DNA of 64,000 bases from an uncultured Isosphaeraceae bacterium (GTDB lineage Bacteria > Planctomycetota > Planctomycetia > Isosphaerales > Isosphaeraceae). Positions 42,963-52,058 of this stretch are shown here, one piece after another (position 1 is the first letter of the stretch; each line of letters opens with the position of its first letter). Under the pieces are notes generated by a model. That model worked only from the letters and a program-made list of their open reading frames with translations, ran no database searches and was not told the DNA's origin. The stretch covers positions 248,001 through 312,000 of the forward strand of contig CAMFLR010000003.1 in the NCBI GenBank assembly GCA_945957605.1, written 5' to 3'. The translations under genes were made by a program, and so were the position numbers.

Positions 42963-44402
42963 TCAGGCGCTTCCGGTCACCGTCTTCAAGTCTGCGCGTT
43001 GTGCTTCGTAACTCGTTTGATATGCGAGTACTTCCGGATCGGCCTCGATACCCCACGTTTGGCAGGCCTGGCGATAAATCGACGGCCACCAGTTGTCGTG
43101 CTGGGTGAGGCCGGTGTCGCGCACCTCGGTCCAGTTGCTTGTAATGCGAGTCCAGCATTTGTCGCCGTAGTCGAGAGCATCCTTCCAGTTGCCAATCGCA
43201 GGGATGTACCACTCGCGGCCGATTGCCGCGTGCAGCACTTCGTCGGCCCAGTCGAAGTCCTGGATCGTCGCCATCAACGGGTCGCCCGATGCCACGCCGA
43301 CTTCCCACTCGTATCGCTTGCCTGTCTTGGCCATCAAGCCTTGCTCGATGAAGTAGAGCACGGCGTGCCGCTCGATCGGCGTGCACTCGGTGTTGAGGCG
43401 GAGCGACCAGTTGTGGGTGATCCGCGCGACCGTCCAGTCGACCCCGTTCGCGACGAATCCCACCTCGCCCATCATCGCATGCCGCGCCTCGTCCCAGAGC
43501 TGGCGGGTCATGGCCGCGTAGTAATCCCAGGGCTTGTCGGGCGTTTCGTGGATGATGCTGGCCATCATCTCGGGGACGTCGATTTCGCGCAGCCGCTTGA
43601 ACAGCATCATCAAAGTTTTGGCGCGCGCGGGAAACGCTGGGTCGTAGAGAAACGCTTCCGGATTCACCCCTTGATTGTAGAGGTCGACAAATCGCTCGTC
43701 GCGTTTGGGGATGCGGTCGTAAACGTAAGGTGTTTTAGAATATGTGGCTTCGACCGATCCTGCATCCGCTGCCGGTTCCTCGCCGCCGAGTCCGCCCGCT
43801 TGCTGAAGAGCGAGATTGAGACGATCAACCCACGGCTGAATCTTCGTTCGATCCGCTTCGGTGATCAAGCATTCAATGCACTTCTGGCCGAACGCGATCA
43901 TGTCGGCGACTTCGAGCAGCGCGAATCGGCAAACACGTCTCGAAGGGGCATCAGTCAGCGGGTTTGTGTCGCTTTGGTAGCGACGGAGCGAAGCTTCGAG
44001 TGCAGGCAGCACGGTTTCATAGAGCCCGACGAGTAGCTCGAGCGTCGTCGGCGCTGCCAAAATCTCGTCGAAGACAAGCGCGAGCATCGGGTGCGGCACT
44101 ACTTCGAGCCCAAGCGGCGGTTCGCGCATTTCGCCAACGCGAGTCCGTAGCGCTGTTACGTGTTCGGTGCAGAGGTAAGAGTGATGCGAGAAACCGGACT
44201 TCAGCTCGTAAATCGGCTCGGCGGTGATTCGTGCGTTGAAGATCTCGTGCAGCCGACGGAAGACATAGTGAAACCGCTTCAGCCGATCGACCGCCGCCTC
44301 AATTCCCAGGCCGGGCCGCGATGCTTCCTCGAACGCGGCTAGCCCAGCCAGCGGCGGCAAACCTTTGTACGACTGATACTTATGAGACGCGTTCTGATCC
44401 AT
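42963..44402 (-). CDS. Ferritin-like diiron protein of unknown function
   Basis: 479 residues. Two Glu-x-x-His elements ('DEARHAMMGE' near 315 and 'DEVLHAAIGREW' near 395) and helices with extra Glu residues ('PEMMASIIHE', 'IERHAVLYFIEQ') point to a four-helix carboxylate-bridged diiron site. Upstream helices (about 30-250) contain many His and Glu. It resembles large ferritin-like proteins of unknown role common in planctomycetes and acidobacteria. The neighbour msrB fits oxidative-stress function, but an oxygenase role is equally possible. It is also about 1.4 kb upstream of the P450 cluster, though STAS and msrB genes separate it. Confidence 0.75.
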   Translation of the reverse strand: MDQNASHKYQSYKGLPPLAGLAAFEEASRPGLGIEAAVDRLKRFHYVFRRLHEIFNARITAEPIYELKSGFSHHSYLCTEHVTALRTRVGEMREPPLGLEVVPHPMLALVFDEILAAPTTLELLVGLYETVLPALEASLRRYQSDTNPLTDAPSRRVCRFALLEVADMIAFGQKCIECLITEADRTKIQPWVDRLNLALQQAGGLGGEEPAADAGSVEATYSKTPYVYDRIPKRDERFVDLYNQGVNPEAFLYDPAFPARAKTLMMLFKRLREIDVPEMMASIIHETPDKPWDYYAAMTRQLWDEARHAMMGEVGFVANGVDWTVARITHNWSLRLNTECTPIERHAVLYFIEQGLMAKTGKRYEWEVGVASGDPLMATIQDFDWADEVLHAAIGREWYIPAIGNWKDALDYGDKCWTRITSNWTEVRDTGLTQHDNWWPSIYRQACQTWGIEADPEVLAYQTSYEAQRADLKTVTGSA

Positions 44403-44668
44403 GGCTTTTCAAGGCTCGCCGGCTGAGTCTGAGAATCGCGAAACGACAGGCCGAACGCCCCAAATTCAGGACGTTCGACCTCATTCCATCTTACTCAGCC
44501 CATGTGCGAGCCGCCAGGCAATCAGCGGCTTTAACTACGACAAATGTAAAAGTAAAAGGCAGAAAAAATCGAGGTGCCAGGTCATCGGACACACCAGGTC
44601 GTGTCCGCAGCCCGACACCCGTTCTGATTCAAATCTTTTATGCGAAGCCTGGAGAGCTGGCCTGATTC

Positions 44669-44809
44669 TTACAGGCCGGCGCCGCCGAGGTGCTTGATCT
44701 TCTTGGGGTTACGGCCATGGCGCTTGGGACGGCGGCCCTTGGCAACCGGCGAGCTATCGGCCTTCTTCCGCCACATGTGGCCCTTGCGATGACGGGTCTT
44801 CTTCTTCAT
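44669..44809 (-). CDS. Small very basic protein, ribosomal-protein-like
   Basis: A 46-residue protein 'MKKKTRHRKGHMWRKK...' with about 20 Lys/Arg and a C-terminal 'KKIKHLGGAGL'. GAAGGTAG lies about nine bases before the ATG. The high positive charge and small size are like ribosomal proteins or nucleoid proteins. I do not match it to a named one (not bL34 or bL35). The frame continues upstream, but the ribosome-binding site and composition support the ATG at 44809. Confidence 0.65.
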   Translation of the reverse strand: MKKKTRHRKGHMWRKKADSSPVAKGRRPKRHGRNPKKIKHLGGAGL

Positions 44810-45269
44810 GGCAAAACTACCTTCGTAAACAGCGTCTTCGGAGACAAGGGGACTATTGTGCTGAGTTCGCCTCGGGAAATCAAGCCGAAGTTGCGCTGCA
44901 TGCACTGATGCGCGAGAGTACGACGAATTGCGCGTGAGGGCAGCACAACGAATGGGTTTGGGTGGCCCGGACAACTCGTTGTCCGGGTGGCGCAGCCACA
45001 AGAGGCGAAAGCGGAACAGGTTGTGGCGCCTCTTGTCGCTTCGCGACCGGGACAAACAAGTTGTCCCGGCTACCCCATTATCCATAGCTTGGGTGCGTAA
45101 TACCCAGAGGATTCAATCGTAGCGATCCGACCGATCGACGTTTGACGCCGCTGATCGCGACTCTAACGATAGAGATGTCGATCGCCGCGCGGTTTCAACG
45201 CGGCTGGCCCGGCGTGTCGAAAAGATGATTGCGGGAACTTTTGAATCGACTCCTCCGCAGGAGTATTTG
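44810..45269. other. Intergenic region with a hairpin repeat
   Basis: 460 bases between the small basic protein gene and the Met-rich secreted gene. It contains the three-hairpin repeat 44960-45075 described separately. The remainder (45080-45258) has no recognisable gene. AGGAG at 45259-45263 is the ribosome-binding site of the plus-strand gene. Confidence 0.5.
44960..45075. repeat. Three-hairpin REP-like element (GTAGCCGGGACAAC type)
   Basis: Three adjacent perfect inverted repeats: CCCGGACAAC/GTTGTCCGGG at 44966-44987, ACAAGAGGCG at 44998-45007 with CGCCTCTTGT at 45027-45036, and CCGGGACAA/TTGTCCCGG at 45047-45069. The two outer hairpins are related sequences (ACAA..TTGT with a CCGG base) and the unit ends in GGCTACCCC, like the inverse of its GGGTGGCC start. 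The whole unit can form a large outer stem. I recall such GTAGCCGGGACAAC units dispersed in planctomycete genomes. Confidence 0.75.
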
Positions 45270-45737
45270 ATGAAAGACCGTTGGCGGATGATGGTGGTCG
45301 GTTGCCTGCTCGCACTGGGATTCTTTGCGCCCTCGGCAAACGCACAGCGGATGGGCGGCTCGCTCGGAGGTTACGGCGGTGCGATGGATCTCTCAGGCAG
45401 CGGCATGACGTCAAGCATTCCTTATGTGGGGCGGTATAGCGGTTTCATGCCGTCGCGGATGAGCCGGACAGGGGGCGACCTGTCGTTTCAGACGCGTGCG
45501 TCGCGGATGACCGACCCGCCCCGCGCATCGTTCAGCCTACCATCCATGGGCGACATGAGCATGCGATCCCGCTCCGGTATACGGACCATGAGCGGTGGCG
45601 CGAAAGCGGGAAGCACGGGCGGCATGCGAATGGGCGGAACAATGAGTGTGATGCCGCCGAATTTCGGCTATCCATTCCGACAGCCGCCGCTCCTCATTCC
45701 AACAGGCGTGGGCGTTGGCATGGGAATGTCGATGTGA
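45270..45737 (+). CDS. Met/Gly-rich secreted protein
   Basis: 155 residues from the ATG at 45270 (AGGAG at 45259-45263). Signal peptide 'MVVGCLLALGFFAPSANA' region ends near residue 26. The mature part is unusually rich in Met and Gly/Ser: 'RMGGSLGGYGGAMDLSGSGM', 'SMGDMSMRSRSG', 'GMRMGGTMSVMPP', 'GVGVGMGMSM'. No family recognised. Met clusters of this sort bind Cu(I)/Ag(I) in periplasmic copper-handling proteins. It sits 45 bases before the CusA-type pump gene, so a metal-chaperone role for the pump is plausible, but unproven. Confidence 0.7.
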   Translation: MKDRWRMMVVGCLLALGFFAPSANAQRMGGSLGGYGGAMDLSGSGMTSSIPYVGRYSGFMPSRMSRTGGDLSFQTRASRMTDPPRASFSLPSMGDMSMRSRSGIRTMSGGAKAGSTGGMRMGGTMSVMPPNFGYPFRQPPLLIPTGVGVGMGMSM

Positions 45738-45782
45738 GTACCGGGAACAGACCAACTCCTCCACGTCTGGCGAGCGATTCTT

Positions 45783-48700
45783 ATGATTGAGTCGATCATC
45801 GAATGGTCGATTCGTAACCGGTTCCTGACGATCATCGTCGCGGTCGTGATCGGCCTCGCGGGCCTGCGCGCATTGATGACGATGCCGGTCGACGCGATTC
45901 CGGACCTCTCCGAGAACCAGGTGATCGTTTTTACCGACTGGATGGGCCGCAGCCCGCAGGAAATCGAAGATCAGGTCACCTATCCGCTCTCGGTTAATCT
46001 GCAGGGGCTCGCCGGCGTGAAGGTGGTGCGGTCATCGAGCGAATTCAACTTCTCGATGATCACAATCATCTTCACCGACGAGACCGATTATTACTTCGCC
46101 CGCCAGCGCGTGATCGAGCGGCTCTCAATCGCTTCAACCTTCTTGCCCCCGGGTGTGATTCCCTATCTCGCGCCCGATGCAACGGCCGTGGGCCAAATCT
46201 TCTGGTACACCGTCGAAGGTGAAGGGAGCGATCTTGGCGAATTACGTTCAATTCAAGATTGGTTCATTCGATATCAACTCAATAGCGTGCAAGGTGTCGC
46301 CGAAGTGGCGTCGGTGGGCGGAGCACCGCGCGAATACCAGATCGATCTCGATCCCGCGAAGTTGCGATCATATGGCATCAGCCTGGGGGAAGTTTATTCG
46401 GCGGTGGCGCGATCGAACTCGTCGGTCGGTGGGCGAGTCGTGCACCTCGGTAATGCGGAATACCTGATTCGCTCCGTGGGATGGATCGAAAACATCGACG
46501 ACATTCGCAACACCGTCGTCGCCCAGCGCAACAATGGCACGCCGATTTTTGTGCACATGCTTGGATCGGTTCAGGTAGGGCAAGCGTTTCGCCGCAGTGT
46601 GCTCGAAAAGGATGGCAAGGAGGTGGTGGGCGGCGTTGTTTTGATGCGGTACGGCGAGAATCCGCTCGAAGTGACGCGCAGGGTGAAAGAGAAGATTAGT
46701 ACGCTGCAAACCGGCCTGCCCGCAGGTGTGCGGATCGTGCCGTTCTACGACCGCACTCCGCTCATTCACAAGGCGCTCGAAACCGTCAGCGGCACGGTGA
46801 AGGAAGAGCTGGTCGTTTGCACGATCGCGATTTTGCTCGTGATGGGTCACATCGGCAATGCGTTCGTTGTCGCGGTGACGCTGCCGATGGCGATTCTCTT
46901 CAGCTTCCTGATGATGCGCATTTTCGGCATGTCGTCGAACATCATGAGCCTCGCTGGCATTTCGATCAGCGTCGGCATTTTGATCGATCAGGCCGTTGTG
47001 ATGGGCGAAAACGCTGCGCACCATCTCACGCGTCATTTCGGTATGCAGCGGATTTCTGGAGATACGACGGAGATTGTCATCAAGGCTTGCCGAACCGTGG
47101 GCCGGCCGATCTTTTTCTCTGTGCTTATCACGATCCTTTCATTCTTACCTGTGTTTGCGCTGTCGGGTCGCGAAGGGAAGATGTTTCACCCACTCGCGTA
47201 CACCAAAACATTTGCGCTTGTGGGCGTCGCGGTTTTGTCAATCACGCTCGTTCCCGCATTGATTCCGATCTTTTTGCGTGGGCGGATCAAATCGGAAGAT
47301 GAGAACTGGCTCGTACGGAAGATGATCGAGATCTTCAAGCCGATGCTCGCGTGGCTGATGGATCGCACCACCTTGGTTTGCTGGTTGTTCGTGATCATTC
47401 TGGGGCTGGGTTACGTCGCGTCGACGCGTCTGGGCCGCGAGTTCATGCCCGACCTCGACGAACAGAGCCTCATGGATATGCCCACAACCGTGCCGCGCGC
47501 GTCGATTGCGCAGGCGTCGCGTGATTTGCGTGTGCGCGACGAGGTTCTTCGCGGCGTTCCCGAGGTCTGGCAAGTCGTCGGCAAGGCGGGACGAGCCGAG
47601 ACTGCAACGGACGCCGCGCCGCTCGACATGATCGAGACCGTCATCAACCTGCGCGACCGCGATCTTTGGACCAAGCGCAAACTTCGCTTTGAAGACGCGA
47701 CAGCGCAAACGCGAGTTGCACTGGCGTCGCTCGAGTCGAAGCGGTTGTTCAGGGAACCGTTCACGAACGAGGAGCGCGAAGGACTCGTCAACGAGGCGGT
47801 GATGACAGTCGCCAGCCAGGTTGACGACATGCTGCGCGCCCAGGCTTCGAACAGCCTGAACGATTTTCGTGCTGAACTGTCGCGCGTGCTCGTCGAAACG
47901 GCGGTGGATAGCTTTTTGAGCAAACTCGAACCGACGTCAATTCTTCGCAGCCTCACGACCGACGAACGAGGCACGGTCGTGCTGCAATTGGCGCAAAAAT
48001 ACGGCTCTCGGCTCGCGACGCACGTCCTCTTCGACGACGTCAACGACCTCATTCGTGACGCTTCGCATCGCCTCGTAACACTGGGCGTGCTGCGAGAAAG
48101 CCCCGATCTGCTGCGTCCGCCGCTCAACGTTATCGACGGGGCGACAAGCACTGTTGGCGAGCTGCTGGGCATTCCTCGGCCGACGTTGTTCACACAACTC
48201 ACCGAACGGGTCGAAGCCGAATATGAGAAACGTCTGCATGAGCGAATCAAAACGCTCAACTGGGAGCTTTTCGATCAGGCAGTCGACGTCGCTAACTGGG
48301 CCGCGCTCACAGAACTCTCCAGGCTGGCGACGACTCGTAAACTGATCGATCCTGCAATCACCGTCGATTTCAAAGCGCTTCAGGCCGAGCTACGCAAACC
48401 ATTCAGTGATCGCTTGCTACTCTGGAAGAAATCAAAATCCGATTTAATTGAAGAGATGAGCACGGCGCTTCAAATGCCGGGCTGGGGCAATAGCTTCACG
48501 CAACCGATTGCCAATCGAATCGAAATGCTCTCGACCGGCGTACGCATGCCGGTTGCGGTCAAAGTGTTCGGTGCCAAGCTCGATGAGATTCAAAGCGTGA
48601 GCGCCGAGATCGCCGCGACATTGCGGACGGTTCGCGGCGCGGCCGACGTTTTTGCCGATCAGGTGACGGGCAAAGGATATATCGAGATCAAAATCGATCG

Positions 48701-49793
48701 CCAGAAAGCCGCGCGGCTGGGGATCAATATCAGCGATGTGCAAGACGTCGTCGAGGTTGCGATGGGCGGGCGGCCGCTGACGATGACGGTTGAAGGGCGC
48801 CAGCGTTTTCCGGTGCGCGTTCGCTACGGGCGTGATTTTCGCGATGATATCGAGTCGATCAAGGGAATCCTCGTCGCCTCGCGCGGCATGGCGGGTGAAG
48901 TTGGTGGCATGCCAGGTGCGGGCATGAACGGCGGCGCAATGGCAGGTGCCGTCGCCAATGCGGATGCGTTGAAATCACCGCAAGTGCCGCTGGCGACCGT
49001 GGCTGATATCAGGGTCGTCGAAGGGCCGTCGATGATCAAGAGTGAAAACGGTCTCTTGCGCTCTTATATTCAGCTCCGCGTGCGCGACCGTGATGAGGTG
49101 GGATTCGTCGAGGAGGCGAAGCGGGTTGTCGAGGAACGCATCAAGTTGCCCACGGGAATGTATCTCGAATGGACGGGGACGTTCGAGCATCAGGTGCGTG
49201 CAAACAAGACGCTAAGGATCATTTTCCCGGCAGTGATCGGCCTGATCATGCTGATCCTCTACCTCACGCACAAGAGCTGGACTGATGCCCTTTTGATGAT
49301 GACAAGTGTGCTCGGCGCGCTTGCGGGTGGTGCGATCTTTCAGTGGTTGTTCGGCTTTAATTTCAGTGTCGCGGTGCAGGTGGGGTACATCGCCTGTTTC
49401 GGCATGGCGGTGGAAACCGGCGTGGTGATGCTTGTCTATCTGCACGAGGCGATCGACGAACGCGGCGGCCTGGCGCGAATTGCTTCAATTGCGGAATTGC
49501 GGCAGGCAATTCTTGAAGGCGCAATCCACCGCCTGCGGCCGAAGTTGCTTACCGAAGGCGCGGCGATCATCTCGATCGCGCCGATGTTGTGGGCGACCGG
49601 TGTCGGATCGGAAGTGATTCGTCCGATGGCCGCACCGGTGCTTGGGGGCTTGTTGATCGCCGACGAAGTGATTGATGTGTTTCTGCCAGTGCTCTACTTC
49701 GCGATTCAGAAACGACGATGGCGCAAGCTTCATCGATTGGGGCCGTTTGACGATGAGATTTCGGCTGGCGAGAGAGCAAACGCCAGCGTTTGA
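45783..49793 (+). CDS. cusA: CusA/CzcA-family RND heavy-metal efflux permease with large insertion
   Basis: 1336 residues, against about 1040 for E. coli CusA. The start 'MIESIIEWSIRNRFLTIIVAVV', 'MPVDAIPDLSENQVIVFTDW', 'VTYPLSV', 'AGISISVGILIDQAVVMGENA', and the C-terminal helices match the family. The three metal-relay methionines of CusA (M573, M623, M672) have counterparts in 'LMDMPTTVP', 'PLDMIETVINL' and 'NRIEMLSTGVRMP', favouring Cu(I)/Ag(I). A 230-residue, mostly helical insertion lies at about 655-885 in the porter domain, between the second and third of these. No CusB or CusC gene follows. The Met-rich secreted gene is directly upstream. Confidence 0.92.
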   Translation: MIESIIEWSIRNRFLTIIVAVVIGLAGLRALMTMPVDAIPDLSENQVIVFTDWMGRSPQEIEDQVTYPLSVNLQGLAGVKVVRSSSEFNFSMITIIFTDETDYYFARQRVIERLSIASTFLPPGVIPYLAPDATAVGQIFWYTVEGEGSDLGELRSIQDWFIRYQLNSVQGVAEVASVGGAPREYQIDLDPAKLRSYGISLGEVYSAVARSNSSVGGRVVHLGNAEYLIRSVGWIENIDDIRNTVVAQRNNGTPIFVHMLGSVQVGQAFRRSVLEKDGKEVVGGVVLMRYGENPLEVTRRVKEKISTLQTGLPAGVRIVPFYDRTPLIHKALETVSGTVKEELVVCTIAILLVMGHIGNAFVVAVTLPMAILFSFLMMRIFGMSSNIMSLAGISISVGILIDQAVVMGENAAHHLTRHFGMQRISGDTTEIVIKACRTVGRPIFFSVLITILSFLPVFALSGREGKMFHPLAYTKTFALVGVAVLSITLVPALIPIFLRGRIKSEDENWLVRKMIEIFKPMLAWLMDRTTLVCWLFVIILGLGYVASTRLGREFMPDLDEQSLMDMPTTVPRASIAQASRDLRVRDEVLRGVPEVWQVVGKAGRAETATDAAPLDMIETVINLRDRDLWTKRKLRFEDATAQTRVALASLESKRLFREPFTNEEREGLVNEAVMTVASQVDDMLRAQASNSLNDFRAELSRVLVETAVDSFLSKLEPTSILRSLTTDERGTVVLQLAQKYGSRLATHVLFDDVNDLIRDASHRLVTLGVLRESPDLLRPPLNVIDGATSTVGELLGIPRPTLFTQLTERVEAEYEKRLHERIKTLNWELFDQAVDVANWAALTELSRLATTRKLIDPAITVDFKALQAELRKPFSDRLLLWKKSKSDLIEEMSTALQMPGWGNSFTQPIANRIEMLSTGVRMPVAVKVFGAKLDEIQSVSAEIAATLRTVRGAADVFADQVTGKGYIEIKIDRQKAARLGINISDVQDVVEVAMGGRPLTMTVEGRQRFPVRVRYGRDFRDDIESIKGILVASRGMAGEVGGMPGAGMNGGAMAGAVANADALKSPQVPLATVADIRVVEGPSMIKSENGLLRSYIQLRVRDRDEVGFVEEAKRVVEERIKLPTGMYLEWTGTFEHQVRANKTLRIIFPAVIGLIMLILYLTHKSWTDALLMMTSVLGALAGGAIFQWLFGFNFSVAVQVGYIACFGMAVETGVVMLVYLHEAIDERGGLARIASIAELRQAILEGAIHRLRPKLLTEGAAIISIAPMLWATGVGSEVIRPMAAPVLGGLLIADEVIDVFLPVLYFAIQKRRWRKLHRLGPFDDEISAGERANASV

Positions 49794-49911
49794 ACCGTGT
49801 TCATTCACTCGCCATTAGATCCAAACTTGTTGAATCATCGCGATTTTGGTGGCTGCTGTCCCAGATTTTTGAAATCATCGAGGTGACGACTCACAACCTT
49901 CGTGTTGCTGT

Positions 49912-51162
49912 TTGTCTCCCGGCCGTATTTGCGTCGAGATCGGAACTGACGAGTCCTACACCGTGCGATTGCCTCGACTTCGGCTCGGGCTGAGCTTGCG
50001 CATGCTCCTGCTGATTATTTTCGTTGCGGCCCTCTGGATGGGGTGGCGTGTCAACATGGCGAATCGACAGCGCGAGGCGATTGCACAGGTCAAGAAATAC
50101 AATGGTTTCATGAGCTTCGATTACGAGTTCGCCAACGGGAAGTGGACTCCACGCGCGGAACCTAAGGGATTGGCCTGGTTTCGGCGAAATGTGGGAGAGG
50201 ATTATTTCCGCGAAGCCTTCCGAGTTACCTATATCGATCAACCGCCGAGCGACGCCACTCTTGCGCCACTGGCCGACCTCAACCGCATCCAGGAACTGCT
50301 CTTCCTGACTCGCATCCACCATACACTGCCAGCCGTCGCTCCGCCGCCAGGGATGGATCAATTGACTGAGGCTGGTCTCTTGCGACTCGAGGGGCTCACG
50401 AATCTGCGCCGAATTGAGTTCGAAGCGGTCGAACACGCTGGCTCATTGCTTCCCCATTTCAGCAAGTCGGTCCGTCTCGAAGAGTTGAAAGTCTCCGAGG
50501 GCGACTTCACCGAGATTAACGACGACATGTTGCCGAACTTCGGCGCTATGCCTCGGCTCCGGACTCTTTCACTTTGGTGCAAACATGTCAATGGTGCGTG
50601 CCTCAAACCGCTCCGTGGTTCCAAGAGCCTGGAAAGCTTAGAGTTCTTCGGAAGCAAGCTCTCGGAGGCCAGTTTCGAACACATCGGTACCATGACAAAT
50701 CTCAAAGCCCTGCATCTCTATCAAGTCGAAGTGAGCGACGCGAATCTATCAAACTTGCGTAGTCTTGCTTCCCTGAGATCACTGCACCTCGGCTGCCGCC
50801 GGTCGAAGATTACCGGTGCAGGGCTTGCTAATCTCAGCAGCATGGTCCGACTCGAATCGCTGGACCTGACTGGGTGCAAGATCACTAGATCAGGGCTTGC
50901 CTCTTTAAAGGAGATGAAACACCTCAAGGCGCTCTATTTAGGTTGGACCGACATCGACGATGGCGATCTGGCTATCATTTCCAGTTTCCCACAGCTTGAA
51001 GACCTGGAGTTGTATCAAACGAAGATCACCAACGCAGGCCTGGTTCATCTCAGAAAACTCAAGACTCTGAAGCGACTGAACGTGCTCTTTACGGCCGTGA
51101 CCAAACAGGCACGCCGCGAGTTGGAAGCAGATTTACCGACCTTTGGGGCCGAGTTAAAATGA
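49912..51162 (+). CDS. Membrane-anchored leucine-rich repeat protein
   Basis: 416 residues from a TTG; a GTG at 49963 is also possible as start. After the basic 'RLPRLRLGLSLR', one helix ('MLLLIIFVAALWMGW') anchors it. From about residue 145 on there are about ten LRR units of about 24 residues, such as 'LKALHLYQVEVSDANLSNLRSL', 'LESLDLTGCKITRSGLASLKEM', 'LEDLELYQTKITNAGLVHLRKL'. This is the bacterial type common in planctomycetes. LRR proteins bind other proteins. No partner can be named. The start is unclear and no ribosome-binding site is strong. Confidence 0.75.
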   Translation: MSPGRICVEIGTDESYTVRLPRLRLGLSLRMLLLIIFVAALWMGWRVNMANRQREAIAQVKKYNGFMSFDYEFANGKWTPRAEPKGLAWFRRNVGEDYFREAFRVTYIDQPPSDATLAPLADLNRIQELLFLTRIHHTLPAVAPPPGMDQLTEAGLLRLEGLTNLRRIEFEAVEHAGSLLPHFSKSVRLEELKVSEGDFTEINDDMLPNFGAMPRLRTLSLWCKHVNGACLKPLRGSKSLESLEFFGSKLSEASFEHIGTMTNLKALHLYQVEVSDANLSNLRSLASLRSLHLGCRRSKITGAGLANLSSMVRLESLDLTGCKITRSGLASLKEMKHLKALYLGWTDIDDGDLAIISSFPQLEDLELYQTKITNAGLVHLRKLKTLKRLNVLFTAVTKQARRELEADLPTFGAELK

Positions 51163-51236
51163 ATAGTTATCGCGTGTGAATATCGTTCACTTGTCGCGGC
51201 CGTCGGCCAATTGAGTCTCGACTTGCTACCCGTCAA

Positions 51237-51749
51237 TTAGGGAGGCGGTGGATCGTCGGCCTTCGCGGGAATCCAGGGACGTTCCGCGGCTTCGCGGTAT
51301 TTGTGCGACAGGTTCTCGAAATACGATGCGCGAACCAACGCACGAGCGGCGAATCCTTCGACGACGGGTATGTCTTTGGCAGGATCTGCATCAAAAAGGC
51401 GAGGACGGCCATTCAGTGGCTCATTTCTCCTGGGAAAAGTGACCGGTATCTTCGGCTCCGATCGTAGTAAGGTGAAATCTGTAAAATGCCTGGAGGCAAA
51501 TTTCTCGCCGTTACGTAGTCTTCCTGCAAGTTGATCGTAGGCACGCGCGTGGCTTTCGTGAATCATGCGGAACCAGTCGTACTCCTTCGACACCTCTCGG
51601 TAATACTTCGCCGTTCGCGTGAGGTTTAGCCACAGCCCTAATACCAACGCAAAGACGACCGACAGCGCCATGATCCGTCGAACGGTCAACCGCAGTCGAG
51701 GAAATCTCACGGCGAACGGCCTCGATTGTTTCGATACGGAGGCATTCAA
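51237..51749 (-). CDS. Single-helix membrane protein of unknown function
   Basis: 170 residues. Basic 'RFPRLRLTVRRIMALSVVFALVLGLWL' is the planctomycete-type anchor (RxxTVRRxM followed by a helix). The remainder ('YYREVSKEYDWFRMIHESHARAYDQLAGR...') is hydrophilic and helical, ending 'KADDPPPP'. No function recognised. Similar anchors occur in the neighbouring LRR protein, so the two may be related in localisation. Confidence 0.6.
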   Translation of the reverse strand: MNASVSKQSRPFAVRFPRLRLTVRRIMALSVVFALVLGLWLNLTRTAKYYREVSKEYDWFRMIHESHARAYDQLAGRLRNGEKFASRHFTDFTLLRSEPKIPVTFPRRNEPLNGRPRLFDADPAKDIPVVEGFAARALVRASYFENLSHKYREAAERPWIPAKADDPPPP

Positions 51750-52058
51750 TGATTTGAAACCATGTTACCGGGCCCAGTCAGGCACGGCCAACACGCGTCG
51801 GCGCAGAAATGCGCGATTGAGAAGCCTTGTGATTGTCCCTATCGCGCTTCACAAAGAGAGCTAGAGCGACTGGCAACGCCGTGCCGATAATTCGAAGTGA
51901 ATCGTGCAATTCTGCGCGATGGCGGACAAATCGACGAATCCCTGTTGCACTGGGAATGCGCATCGAAGAGTATAAGGTTGGGCCTTTTGCCGACGGCCCC
52001 GTTTCATTTCAACCATCGCCGAAAATCTGTACGAAGCCTGCCGGTGTCGGAGACGTTC
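51750..52058. other. Intergenic region
   Basis: 309 bases between a minus-strand membrane-protein gene and a plus-strand secreted gene. It should contain both promoters. The frame upstream of 52059 stays open to 51897 but reads as non-coding. No hairpin or repeat seen. Confidence 0.35.
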
